Assembly: GCA_911728455.2 (NCBI GenBank)
Contig: OU452229.1
Coordinates: forward strand, 15,906,076-15,970,075
Direction of reading: 5' to 3'
DNA from: Marthasterias glacialis
Taxonomy: Eukaryota > Echinodermata > Asteroidea > Forcipulatida > Asteriidae
DNA: 64,000 nt
Below, piece by piece: positions 1-10,123 of this stretch (position 1 is the stretch's first letter; every line of letters begins with the position of its first letter). Below the pieces are notes generated by a model. The model had not been told where the DNA came from and made no database searches. It saw only the letters and a list, made by a program, of their open reading frames with translations. A program made the position numbers and the translations under genes.

Positions 1-210
1 TTACCCGCGTATAATGTTGGCCGTGCAAAATGACTGGAAAACGAAAACAGTTTTAAACCTTTGTTTGCTATACAGTTTAAGAATAAAATACAATACGGAT
101 AGACAAATCAGTTAACTGAATACAGAAGAACTGTGTGATAAAGGTCCATTGACGTATGGGGAACTTACTTGGGGAGATGAATTTCTGTGGGTGGGGTCGA
201 TGGGAGGGCT

Positions 211-900
211 TAGAACTTGGAGGGGGTACCTTGGGGTCTCAATGGAGGGGAATTTATGGGGCGTTGCAGGGGAGGGCTGTACTTGGAGGGGTATACATTG
301 AGGGGCCCGGTGGAGGGGCGGGCTTAAAACTTGGAGGGGGTACCTTGGGGTCTCAATGGAGGGGAATTTATGGGGCGTTGCAGGGGAGGGCTGTACTTGG
401 AGGGGTATACATTGAGGGGCCCGGTGGAGGGGCGGGGTTAAAACTTGGAGGGGGTACCTTGGGGTCTCAATGGAGGGGAATTTATGGGGCGTTGCAGGGG
501 AGGGCTTGTACTTGGAGGGGTATACATTGAGGGGCCCGGTGGAGGGGCGGGCTTAGAACTTGGAGGGGGTACCTTGGGGTCTCAATGGAGGGGAATTTAT
601 GGGGCGTTGCAGGGGAGGGCTTGTACTTGGAGGGGTATACATTGAGGGGCCCGGTCGATGGGCGGGCTTAAAACTTGGAGGGGCTACCTTGGGGTCTCAA
701 TGGAGGGGAATTTATGGGGCCTTGCAGGGGCGGGCTTGTACTTGGAGGGGTATACATTGAGGGGCCCGATGGAGGGGCGGGCTTAAAACTTGGAGGGGGT
801 ACCTTGGGGCCTCAATGGAGGGGATTTTATGGGGTCTTGCAGGGGCGGGCTTAGAACTTGGAGGAGTTTACTTGGGGGCTCTTCGGAAGGGTGGGGTCGC
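211..900 (+). repeat. G-rich ~115-bp tandem repeat (minisatellite)
   Basis: About six tandem copies of a 114-115 bp unit start near 215, 329, 444, 559, 674 and 789, and a degenerate copy follows to about 900. Each unit carries phrases such as ACTTGGAGGGGGTACC, TCAATGGAGGGGAATTTATG and TATACATTGAGGGGCCCGG. The plus strand is strongly G-rich with many GGGG runs, so G-quadruplex formation is plausible. Long open frames across the array arise from the repeat and do not look like genes. Positions 1-210 and 900-1260 show nothing I recognise. Confidence 0.93.
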
Positions 901-1289
901 AGGGAAGGGCTTAAAACTTACATTGGGGGCTCAGCTGAGGGGAAACTTTGTGGGGTGGAGGGGAGGGCTTTACTTCAGAGGGGAACTTGGTGGATGGAGG
1001 GGAATATTTGTGAGCAGAACCACTTAGCTGCCCATCGATCTGCAGATAAAGCACTCAACCAAAAGCGCCGCACGGCAAAAACAAAAGCGCCACGGCAAAA
1101 GCAAATCGTAAAAAGATCGCTTGGTCGCGGCGAACCATGGGTCAAGACGCGCTGTGTTCGGTTGATCATTTGTGCCTACATCATTTGTGCCTTTTCAAGT
1201 TGCTTTAAAAACATATTTACGCCTGCCCAGAAAATTAACTTAAAAGATGGGTAGCAGTTGATGTCTAAAACAGGTGGTTGAAATCAAAC

Positions 1290-1507
1290 TTTTAATTCGG
1301 AGTTTAACAAGACAAAAAAATGCGCAATTCTTACTTATCCAACGATTGGTCTACTATTATTATACTTTTGTGAAATTGATTTTAATCATATAACTGTTTC
1401 ATAATCACCAGTATTCTACTTCAAAAGAGATTTATTTTGAGTTATGCACTACCGGCGTCCGTCGACGATGTTGCAACCCGCCTGTTTTTGTTTGTAATGT
1501 AAATCAC

Positions 1508-1547
<40 letters not shown>

Positions 1548-1922
1548 GTTGGAAAAGTGAGCATTTATACCTAGCCTTGCTGAATTTCAAATAGACAAAG
1601 GAATCAAACTATTTTGAAAAGGCCTTTACTGTGAAATTGTTGCGTTGAAAAGTGTGTGATCGCGCGCGGTCGTCTGGGCCAAATGTTCCGCCGTCGTACA
1701 ACTACATCATGAACAGATTTTTCAAGACTTGCTGGGAAGTCTTTGGTATAAACTCTAGAATATTTTTCACAGATTTCGAGAAAGAATAGCCTCGATCGAA
1801 TAAACTAAATGCAACAATCATCTTGTACCGTACCGCACTTTCCTACGGAGGACGTCGTATTTGTTTACGTTTAATACCCGATACAGGTTACGCGACTGGG
1901 GTCGCGCAATCGGTTTATTATT
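1290..1922. mobile_element. Partial copy of an ~800-bp terminal-inverted-repeat element (family C)
   Basis: This stretch matches the right two thirds of the elements at 26791-27595 and 28858-29637: shared phrases include ATGCACTACCGGCG, GTGAGCATTTATACCTAGCC and the end CGCGCAATCGGTTTATTA at about 1905-1922. The left inverted terminus is missing. A long poly(A) tract at about 1511-1543 lies inside, where the other copies have only six or seven A. Confidence 0.75.
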
Positions 1923-1929
1923 CCAACTT

Positions 1930-2760
1930 CTGAACGGTCATTTTCACACGTCAATACCCTATGGGCCGGGCACCACTACCTACAGAATTAAAGAGGAGGA
2001 TGCAAGGAACACACCCATGGTCATCTTGACCCGGCCCATGTGAAACTGACCATTTAAAGTTTGAAATAATTTCAGTAATGAAATGCATAGACTATTACCA
2101 TGATTAATAATGTTTCAAAAATAATGTTAAAATATGAAAACCGCATGGGCCGGGTCAAGATGACCATGGGTGTGTTCCTTGGATCCTCCTCTTTAATTCT
2201 GTATGTAATGGTGCCCGGCCCATGGGGGCTGGACATGCGAAACTGACCGTTCAATAGTTGGAATAAATTCGGCAATTAAGTGTATTCACGCCGGTTCGTG
2301 GGGGCTAGAGCTCCGCCGAGCCCCACGAGGGTCTCCCGGCAGCAATACACGTTACGGAATTTTTACGTGCAAATTAACATTTTTCAAAGTTAATTAAAAA
2401 TTAATAAAACCCCATGGGACGGGTCAAGGTGACCATGGATGTGTTCCTTAGATCCTACTATTTAATTCTGTAGGTAGTGATGCCTGGTCCATGGGGTCTG
2501 GACATATGGAAAGTAATTCTTACTACCAAGTATAGTTCTATTGGTTTTGTGCAAAAATATTTTGTGTCAAACCACGTTGTCATACACGGTACGGAATTTG
2601 TACGTTCAGATAATAATTTTTCAGAATTGAATAAAAAAATACTAAAACCCCATGGGTCGGGTCAAGATGGCCATGGGTGTGTTCCTTGGACTCTCCTCTT
2701 CAATTCTGTATATAGTGGTGCCCGGCCCATGGGGTCTGGACATGTGAAATTTGCTTCTTT
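1930..2760. repeat. Cluster of ~110-bp palindromic repeats in alternating orientation (family D)
   Basis: At least four copies lie at about 1950-2042 (inverted), 2140-2250, 2405-2510 and 2648-2745. Each carries a core like GGGCCGGGTCAAGATGACCA, then a TTTAATTCTGTA segment, and closes with GTGCCCGGCCCATG. The two ends are inverted relative to each other, so each unit can fold. They look like short non-autonomous DNA elements or decayed remnants. I see no coding capacity. Confidence 0.8.
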
Positions 2761-2789
2761 CTACGAAATAATTCTCTATCGGTTCTGTG

Positions 2790-3842
2790 CACAAATTTGA
2801 ATGTCAAACCGGGAACTGGTTTTTGTTTGACATATATAGAGAGTCAAATATTATAGAGAACCAATTTCACACCGGTAAATAAGACTTGTGTGAGAAATAA
2901 ATATATTTTTCAAAATATTGACAGAAATTGATTTAACAAACGAGCATTGTTGTTTTTTATCGAACGCTTAACTTTTCATAATTAATGTTAATCCAGTATT
3001 ATTTACTTCAAAATGCCAATATTTGTAAATCTCGCTCATTGTTTAATTCTAGTAATAAGCAGTAGCCTAAAATACTCTTTCCAATAATGACAAAGGGTGC
3101 TTTTCATTTTCATGTACCAAGTGCAGGCCCCACCTTGGAAACCTATATACATGTACATGCATGCGGCCAGCGTTACCACTGCTTGGGAATTTTCCCAAGA
3201 TCTTGGCAATTTCATACCCAGCTTGGGATCTTTGTGTATGCCTGCTTACAATGCATTGTACACGCACTGTGTAGCTCTCTTGAATTGACCGGCACCTGTC
3301 TATTTTGTTTTGTTTGAGTTGACCGTTGTCTGTCATTAATTTAGCGACAATATCGAGGGCAGATCAAGCTACAAAATCCTGCAACTTCTGAGATCAGAAG
3401 GGTTTTGTGTTGATTTGTGCAAAGCTTTGGAAATCTTGGGAAATTTCTTTTCAGAGTGGCAACACTGCATGCAGCCGAATATCGAACGGGCAAGAATGTG
3501 TGACACTGATGTTATCAGTCTTTTAACCTGAGCTTCTGAAAACGATCAGACTGATTGAAAAGGTTTTCAGAGCTAAGAGAGATTTCTCACACAAATTAAT
3601 GTTGTCAATACTACTAAAGTTTAATTAGTTCTCCAGCAAAACAAAATTTCAAATTCTATAATATCTAGGCCTTGAGTGCTTCACAAAACGTGTCCTTTCC
3701 ACCAGACAAATTAATATGTACTTATTTCTCCCCAAGAATATCAGTGAAACATCCGGGTTTATACTGATTACTGCAATTAGTTGCATCATAATGTTTTTAC
3801 TGAGGGACGACCCAGTCACTCAATTTGTTGTTGTTGACATGA
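2790..3842. other. Intergenic stretch with one imperfect inverted repeat
   Basis: I see no gene here. The segments around 3155-3203 (GTTACCACTGCTTGGGAATT and on) and 3425-3476 (TTGGGAAATTTCTTTTCAGA and on) are imperfect reverse complements separated by about 220 bp, which suggests an old foldback element. The rest is AT-rich sequence without recognisable motifs. Confidence 0.5.
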
Positions 3843-4302
3843 CTGAAGACTCAATTGTGCTTTCGTAGTCCTGGGCACAGAGCGTCAAGTATCCATGGTT
3901 TCTTTACAAATCGGTGTATAATTACTCCCTTTGTTGGTAAACAAGTTTGCCGGCTTGTGTTTGAAGAAGTCCGGCTTAGAATCATTGGCTTGTGGCTGGA
4001 TGTGGGCTTTTATTATCATACTATTAAGCCATGTCTCCTCAGTAGTTCCGACCATGTTCTGACCAACAAGCCCCCATCGGAAGCAATCGTGCATAGCCCG
4101 CGGTCAGAGATCAAGGGTATCATTAAGAAGGTGAGACTGTCTTATCTCACCGCGATGGAGGAGTCACTATTGTCTTCAAACAGCATCCCGAACCGAAACA
4201 TTTTGGATAAAGCCTTGCCTGTTTAGTAACAGGCATCACATTTGATTTGCCTAGCAATCAGTTAACATCAAGTCTTCTATCAAGCTTAATATCAGTTTCA
4301 AG
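3843..4302 (+). promoter_or_regulatory. 5' flank and leader of nanos copy A
   Basis: This region directly upstream of the nanos A start codon is shared with the fragment at 7585-8022 over nearly its full length, and with the leader of copy B from about 4010 on. All three contain a reading frame that ends ILDK(A/I)LPV then TAG (in A at 4158-4226 from an in-frame ATG, 23 codons). They also share an AAG-GTGAGA string (about 4127-4135) that resembles a splice donor, and a possible acceptor, CCTGTTTAG, at about 4218-4226. So the leader either holds an upstream ORF or a short (~95 nt) 5' UTR intron. No TATA box is obvious. Confidence 0.6.
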
Positions 4303-4884
4303 ATGAATTCCAGCGGGTCTGTCTTCCTTCAAGAAAATGAGTTGGCTATCGAGATGCTCATATACGAGCCAAGAGAGTTTGACCGCTTCCACGATTATTT
4401 TGGTCTTGCTCGCCTCGTCACTCAAGCTATTCCGGTCTCTGAAGCACCGAAACACAGCTTTTCTCAGCATGATGATCCAGTAATCAAGCAGGCTCAAGAA
4501 ATCAAGCAAGATCAAGACAGCAGCGCAGGCACCGGATTCCGTCCATTCACCATCGACGAGCTATCCCGAGAAAGCCGTCCACAGCGAGCAAACCGCTGGG
4601 TGGTTCCCAAGCCAGCCTGGTGTGTCTTTTGCAAGAACAACGGCGAGAGCGAAGAGGTCTACACATCCCACGTACTCAAGAACAGCCTCGACAAGGTTGC
4701 CTGTCCCAGGCTTCGAGCCTACACCTGTCCACTGTGTGGTATCAACGGAGACAACGCACACACCATCAAGTATTGCCCGTCCAACCTTGGCAGCCTTGAT
4801 CCAGCTCCGTCCAAGACTCAACCTCTTGGGGTCTACTTGAACAGCAAATTCATCTCAACTGCCGGAACCAGAATTTCCGTCTGA
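4303..4884 (+). CDS. nanos: Nanos, copy A (intact single-exon gene)
   Basis: Nanos proteins are RNA-binding translational repressors that act with Pumilio and recruit the CCR4-NOT deadenylase, mainly in germ cells. The 193-residue product has both family hallmarks. Residues 107-158 form the paired CCHC zinc finger (C-X2-C-X12-H-X10-C, then C-X2-C-X7-H-X4-C) with the typical YTSHVL and YTCPLCG strings. Residues 26-39 (FDRFHDYFGLARLV) match the NOT1-interacting motif, FxxWxDYLGL in vertebrates, here with F instead of W. The start is the ATG just after a leader shared with the other copies. There is no intron, as usual for the family. A stem-loop follows 25 nt after the stop. Copy B differs at 13 of 579 coding positions, only three of them changing a residue. 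Confidence in the family is very high; which nanos paralogue it is cannot be told. Confidence 0.96.
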   Translation: MNSSGSVFLQENELAIEMLIYEPREFDRFHDYFGLARLVTQAIPVSEAPKHSFSQHDDPVIKQAQEIKQDQDSSAGTGFRPFTIDELSRESRPQRANRWVVPKPAWCVFCKNNGESEEVYTSHVLKNSLDKVACPRLRAYTCPLCGINGDNAHTIKYCPSNLGSLDPAPSKTQPLGVYLNSKFISTAGTRISV

Positions 4885-4899
4885 CTCCAAGTCGTACAT

Positions 4900-4956
4900 C
4901 GTTTAAACCGGCTCTTATCAGAGCCAACACATATTCAAAAAAGAGATACTGCCACT
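4900..4956 (+). promoter_or_regulatory. Histone-type 3'-end stem-loop and purine-rich downstream element, nanos A
   Basis: A perfect 6-bp stem with a 4-nt loop (GGCTCTTATCAGAGCC, 4910-4925) begins 25 nt after the stop. It matches the replication-dependent histone mRNA stem-loop (usual loop U-U/C-U-N) except that loop position 2 is A. It is followed by AACACA and then, 11 nt after the stem, by CAAAAAAGAGA (4936-4946), like the U7-pairing histone downstream element. The whole 57-nt block is identical in copy B although both flanks differ. That the element works in 3'-end processing is an inference. Confidence 0.7.
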
Positions 4957-5564
4957 GTGTCTGTTCAAATAGTTTAATTTCCTACCATTTCCTCTTATAA
5001 AGCAAAAATGAAAGAGGATATTAAGATGTACCTTAATTTCATTCAATAACTCACCGTGGATCAACAAACCTAGTTTCAATTTTAGGGGGCATGTCGGGGT
5101 GCACCATTTTTTTATAAGGGGATACTGTGGTCAATTATCGTTACAGGTTATCTCATGGGTTGTAAACAGTTTAAAGTAGTTTTACAAATTAATTCGTAAA
5201 AGTTCACAAATTGTAACTTTTTATTCTGGTAATTTTTAACCAAAAGGCTTTCTGGGGGGCACTTCTGGCCAATGGTAGTCTCTGTTTTCAACCACATAAA
5301 CCAAAAAAGAGATATTGCCAAGTCGGTCCATATCTTTAAACAAAAAGTAATAAATTCTTTAAACGCATTTGCTCTCATAACAACGCATAAAGGGAATATA
5401 CGTGTATTAAAAAGTACCTTATAGTACCTTATTTCATTCGAGAGCTCAAAGCAATACCCACCCTCTAGAAGAATGAGTGCACTGGATAAATGGTTTAGTG
5501 CATCATTGTAATCAGTAAAAAAAAAAAAAAAAAAAAAAATTAAGCAGGACATTGCAGGAAGCGG

Positions 5565-6180
5565 CAGTGCAGTGGTGTGCCATGTCTCAGCGGTCCAAAG
5601 CGCTGAAGCTCTGGTGTTTCTGATCGGCAGAGTGTGGGTTCGAGTCCCGGTTATGACACGTGTGTCCTTAAGCAAGACACTTAACCATTATTGCTTCGTC
5701 CTTCGGACAGGACGAAAAGCCGTTGGTCCCGTGTGTTGTGTAATGCACGTAAAAGAACCCAGCACTGTACACTTATCGTGGCATGGGTGGCTTGTGCGTA
5801 AAGCGCTCGCCTCTCACCAATGTGTCCCTGGTTCGATTCCCGGCTAAGGCCATATGTGAGTAGAGTTGTGCGTTGGTTCTCTCCTGTGCCACAAGGGTTT
5901 TTCTCCAGACCATCCGGTTTTCCTCCCTCCCGAAAAACCAAACACTTTCGATCTTAGGCTGTGCTCCGTGGTCATATATGGGTTGATGTGGCTGGCTGCC
6001 AAGGGCGCCCTTGAATGCCTGCAGCTCGAACACGTGTAGCCGCGTCCTTCGCAATTCAGCTTCTCAGCTGCGAGTAAGGATGATTAGCCTCCCAAATTAT
6101 TAATTATTATTATTATTAAAGAGAAGGGGTTTGCCCCAGTGTTTCTGGCATGGTCTGGCAGCAATATGCGCCACCTCACC
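5565..6180 (+). mobile_element. tRNA-Leu-like SINE (family SINE-1), interrupted by another SINE
   Basis: The head resembles a tRNA gene: an A-box-like TCTCAGCGGTCCAAAGCGCT and a B box GGGTTCGAGTCCC at about 5637-5649. Next comes the body segment CCTTAAGCAAGACACTTAACC, then GCACGTAAAAGAACCCAGCA. The 3' part of the family (GGGGTTTGCCCCAGTGTTTC, about 6125-6144) is split from the head by SINE-2 at about 5779-6118. Related copies lie at 16505-16790 and 59352-59535. The body resembles the conserved central domain of widespread marine SINEs such as MetaSINEs; that family name is tentative. Confidence 0.82.
5779..6118 (+). mobile_element. tRNA-derived SINE (family SINE-2), nested in SINE-1
   Basis: The head (GTAAAGCGCTCGCCTCTCAC, B box TGGTTCGATTCCC at about 5830) is tRNA-like. 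The body has CAAGGGTTTTTCTCCAGACC, GTGCTCCGTGGTCATATATG and GGATGATTAGCCTCCCAAAT, and it ends in an ATT-rich simple repeat. Other copies: 17245-17572 (minus) and 44318-44565 (plus, lacking the head). Confidence 0.82.
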
Positions 6181-7430
6181 TTGTATCTCTTTCAAGGGGT
6201 TGTATGGTTGCTTCGTTTCATAAAACCATTTGTAACATTCTCCACTCCACCAGATTTGATAATTCGGCGCCAGGAGTGTCATTTATGACAGACATGGCTT
6301 ATTATAGATGTACAGTATTATTTATTATTATTAATAAATATAATTATACAATTTTGTTCACGTCATAACTAAACGTCATGAGTCCACCAATCTGGTTTCG
6401 TCTTTTTTTTCCTTTGGTTTTTGTACAAAAACGAAAGACAAAGATCATTACAAACAATTTTCTCCAAGGGAGGTTCCTCATAATTATTTCTTTCCGTTTT
6501 TCATAATAACAAGTTACTTAAGATCTAAATGCTACGTCATCATCCTATAAATAACGTGATGTACAATGCGTATTGTTTCTACACCAGTAAGAAATACATG
6601 AACAATGGGAGAAAATGTCAGGACGAGGGTTAGATTCAGAAACAAAGATGTCCGCCAAATGTAGTCTTGGGGACATTTTCAGCCTTTTTTCTAAGTACTA
6701 TGTAGTTTTTGTAGTAAGTAGTTACCTGTCTTTGCCTACTTTGTTCTGTGGGTTTCATCAGCCACTTTTTGGCTTTATGTTTTGTTATTGTTTGCTTCAT
6801 GTTTGTTGAGGTCGAATAAATAATAATAATAATAATAATATGGCATATACACATACACGATCAAACAATAGTTTCACCACATCGAATTTCATTTTGCTCG
6901 TGGGGAAGACATCGTCTGGATTGTGAAGTATTTCCCTATAGAAGGATTTTTAAAGGAATCACCCAAGAAAAACATCAGTTTTTGGAGACCCCTCACATCA
7001 GTTGCACGGGCAAAATATTACACGTCTCGTGCAACCTTACACGTGTCTTGGTTGACATGATAGAGGGCGTGCGCAGCGGAATTTGGCAATACCATCTACG
7101 GAACCACGGCTTGGGCTTGGGCTTAGGCTCTGTCAGTTATTTTGAAAACGTGTGCTTTCCTTACGGGGATTCAAACAGGCGGACGGAGCCCAAGCCTAAG
7201 CTGTGATTTCGTACACGGCCTATATCGACGGGAGAGGAGTAGTCTGGTTCCCTGACAAAGGATTCCCTGACGACTCTTGTTAAAAATCTAAGGTTAGGCA
7301 TCATCCAAAGTTAAACATAGATTGTGATGCAACAAATATTCATTACTTGTCGCCAACGATGGACGATGTCATTGGATAAAAAACGGAGCACTGATGACGG
7401 GCCTTGTTTACTTTCAAAACGCCTGGGATA
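6181..7430. other. Intergenic stretch between nanos A and the leader fragment
   Basis: No gene is visible. It contains an AAT/ATA simple repeat near 6820-6840, other AT-rich tracts, and the palindromic element at 7097-7212, listed separately. Confidence 0.5.
7097..7212. repeat. Palindromic short element (family E)
   Basis: The left arm CACGGCTTGGGCTTGGGCTT and on is mirrored on the right by AGCCCAAGCCTAAGCTGTG, around a ~60-bp centre. Similar elements, often with a GTGTCCGAAT-like edge and alternating GGCTACGGCTA/TAGCCGTAGCC arms, lie at 18903-19036, 21553-21684, 47158-47262 and 62588-62740. They look like small MITEs. Confidence 0.65.
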
Positions 7431-7588
7431 ATCAGTTTGTAAAAATGTTACAAACACATTCAAATATAGTGTTGAAAAAAAACCATAATGGGATGTGTCT
7501 GCACAAATTTTTGAATTTGTATCAACAAAAGAAATAATCAGTTTGTAAAAATGTTACAAACATATTCAAATATAGTGTTGAAAAAAAT
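7430..7588. repeat. Direct repeat, two ~55-bp copies
   Basis: ATAATCAGTTTGTAAAAATG and the following TTACAAACA(C/T)ATTCAAATATAG occur at 7430-7483 and again at 7535-7588, nearly identical. The second copy ends exactly where the nanos leader fragment begins, so the repeat marks the rearrangement breakpoint. Confidence 0.85.
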
Positions 7589-8022
7589 CAAATGTGTTGC
7601 TTTTTACTAAACGGGCAAGATTTTATCCAAAATGTTTTGGTTCGGGATGCTGTTTGAAGACAACAGTGACTCCTCCATCGCGTTGTGATAAGACAGTCTC
7701 ACCTTCTTATTGATACCCTTGATCTCTGACCGCGCGCTATGCATGATTGCTTCCAAAGAGGGCTTGGTCAGATCATGGTCGGAACTACTGATGAAACGTG
7801 GCTCAATTGTATGATATAATGACTAAAGCCCATCACATCCCGCCACAAGCCAATGATTCTTAGCAGTAGCAATAGGACTTCTTCAAATACAAGCCAGCAA
7901 ACTTGTTTACCAACAAAGGGAGCAATTACCCCCCTTTGTTGATACACTGATTTGTAAAGAAACCGCGGATACTTGACGCTCTTTGCCAAGACTACACTTC
8001 AAAAGCATGATTGAGTCTTCAG
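7585..8022 (-). pseudogene. Nanos 5' leader fragment without coding region (copy D)
   Basis: On the minus strand this matches the upstream flank and leader of nanos A (3843-4237), from CTGAAGACTCAAT through the ILDKILPV-TAG leader frame to about CACATTTGAT, and then stops before the nanos start codon. The leader frame is still open. Below 7585 the sequence changes to the direct repeat at 7430-7588. It is either a broken nanos copy that lost its coding part or a duplicated promoter and leader. No zinc finger is found within 2 kb downstream. Confidence 0.85.
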
Positions 8023-8094
8023 ACCTTGCAACCAATCTGAGTGAAATAAGTCATACCAGATAACAACAATTGCAGTTGTGCTTTCCGATTAGCG

Positions 8095-8300
8095 CAAATA
8101 ACAGGATGAATAGTGGACGATGAAGAAAAGTTCGGCTTTAGATATGGGAGGAAAACCTTTACAGCGAAAATAACAACGCGAACAGAGGAACTGAAAACCC
8201 ACTTCACATTCAAGCTCCGGTCTGAGGTGGGATTTGAATCGGGGTCTACAGAGGTGAAAGGCACGGAAAGAAACCACTCAGCCAAGCTGATCATATCGGA
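8095..8300 (-). mobile_element. tRNA-derived SINE candidate (family SINE-3)
   Basis: Read on the minus strand it begins TTGGCTGAGTGGTTTCTTTC (A-box-like), then has a B-box-like GATTCAAATCCC (about 8228-8239). A ~130-bp body with TGTAAAGGTTTTCCTCCCAT follows, running towards TTATTTGCGCTAATCGGAAA. There is only one copy in the window, so the limits are approximate. Confidence 0.6.
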
Positions 8301-10120
8301 AACGATGTCCTTAAATCGATTAAATTTTGTTAAAATAGCTTTTAAAAGTGTATAATGAAATCCCCACACTATAGAATATGACCGACGAATCTTGCAGATG
8401 TAATATTGAGTTGAATTGAAAGCAGCTCGATACTTGATACATTTTAGGATAGTGCAGTAATCCATTTTCTGTATGTACCTTAACATCAAATTCTCGGAAT
8501 TCAAACTAAAATGTCTCTTCATTATTGTAGAGCCTGTAACAGCTTGTTCAATGCTTCGTTCTGACCTCACGTTTTTACTGCGGCGAACGCACATAACACA
8601 AGGCGGTGTAATTGATGCGTCTTACTCATTAACTCCTTTTCACTACATCAAAGCTTACCGACTGTCTTACTTGGTCAGTGAACGTGTAGAATGCTGATTT
8701 ATGTCATTAATTTTGCTGTATGAGGACACTGAACCATGTTAGTATTTGGCAACGCGCTGTTTTCTGTCGTAAAAAAAGAGGGATTATTTGAATGGGTTTG
8801 TTAGTCACGGCCATAAAAAAACAAATAATACAAATCTAACTAACCAGAGGTCATTGAACAAGGAAACCCATTTTCAGAGGAGAAATGGTGGAAATAAAGC
8901 AGGTTGCCAGCCCTAGTACCTTTTACTGTTTTGTAAATCAAATTTGAAGGATTGTTTTAAAGTTGCATGGCTCGATTTTCGCCGAAAGAAATGTTTTTGA
9001 ATTTGTTTTCTCTCTGAACGAATTTTGACAGTGAGATGCTTTTTCAAAACAAAAATTATAAAAAACGCTTTCGCATAAATGCCACGGATTATACATGGAT
9101 CATTGATATAATCGTTATTTTAGACCATGAGGCATAGTTTGGTACTTTCTATACCCTCAAAATAGTTATATTGCTCGGCCGCAACCATATCTACAAAATG
9201 AAGATGGACGGTGAAAGACCATCTTTTGCATTATTAAAAAAAAATGTACAACTGTACAACTGTACTTTGAGCTATAAAATAATTCATTTGTATTACTATT
9301 CGTAAATTCGTGAAATTTAACTTTAAAATCTGCCTTTTTTTCTATTCTCTGTAAATACTAGTTTAACTATCAGTTTCGTTTTTTCTGTCATTGTAATATG
9401 CAAAAAAAATCTATGTTTTTGAAGGAGTAAAGATCTTTCCCCGAGGGAAAACATAAATCAATCAAAGACCAAACTCAGTTCAACAAAGAAACCTTTTTCT
9501 TGAAAATGTTCACAAAGCAATCATAAAGAGAAACAGAGCAACCACAGAGCAAGAATCTGTGCCCTCGAAGCAAATGAACTCCTCGTGAGATATTACATTG
9601 TTTGTCCGTCGATTTTGAGTTTCGTCGCAGACAATTGTGTTGTCCCATTAGTAGCTACCGATTTTGGAAAGTACAATCATTTAGTTAGAGCGTCAGCTTA
9701 TCCTGGACCTGGCCTCTGTGCGAATACTTTAATTTGTGCCCACAGAAGCGACATGACGCTAGGAAAACTATAGGGGGAGAGAAAAGGGACACGAGGGGAA
9801 AACTGCACGATAGGAGCAAAGGGACTCGGCCATCATGGGTCGGTGACATATAATATGAAGGGAAAAATATTTGTAGTTTTTCAACGTTATATTAAGGTTA
9901 TTTTCAATCATTTTTTGAAAAATTAACCCAGATTTTGCTCTGCCAGCCCTAGTGAAGAGATTTCGATGCGTTCATAACTTCGCAGTGGATCGGAACCTGT
10001 TTGAATATGCTTGTGTATAAGTTATTGAATGAGTTTAAGTTACTTCTTAATATTATATTTCCTTCTTGCTTTTTAAAACAACTTTATTGAAAAGGGAGTA
10101 AATTTAAAGAATTAGACAGA
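8300..10120. other. Intergenic stretch between nanos fragment D and nanos B
   Basis: No gene is recognised. A segment at about 8961-9083 (GTTGCATGGCTCGATTTTCG through CGCATAAATGCC) is repeated in the same orientation at about 11101-11207, just upstream of nanos B. The rest is AT-rich unique-looking sequence. Confidence 0.6.
8961..9083. repeat. Duplicated ~110-bp segment, partner at 11101-11207
   Basis: Shared strings include AAAGAAATGTTTTT, ACGAATTTTGACAGTGA and GCATAAATGCC in the same order. The copy at 11101-11207 abuts the end of the nanos B leader, which suggests that the region was built by several local duplications. Confidence 0.8.
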
Positions 10121-10123
10121 CAT

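Noticed and set aside
211..900. CRISPR-like array
   Set aside because: The unit is a contiguous 115-bp tandem repeat without unique spacers, in a eukaryotic genome.
790..1254. 154-codon frame starting in the minisatellite
   Set aside because: Its first third is the G-rich tandem repeat and the rest resembles no protein. No splice sites or partner exons are seen.
5148..5675. 175-codon minus-strand frame next to nanos A
   Set aside because: It includes a poly(A)/poly(F) tract and part of SINE-1, with no domain.
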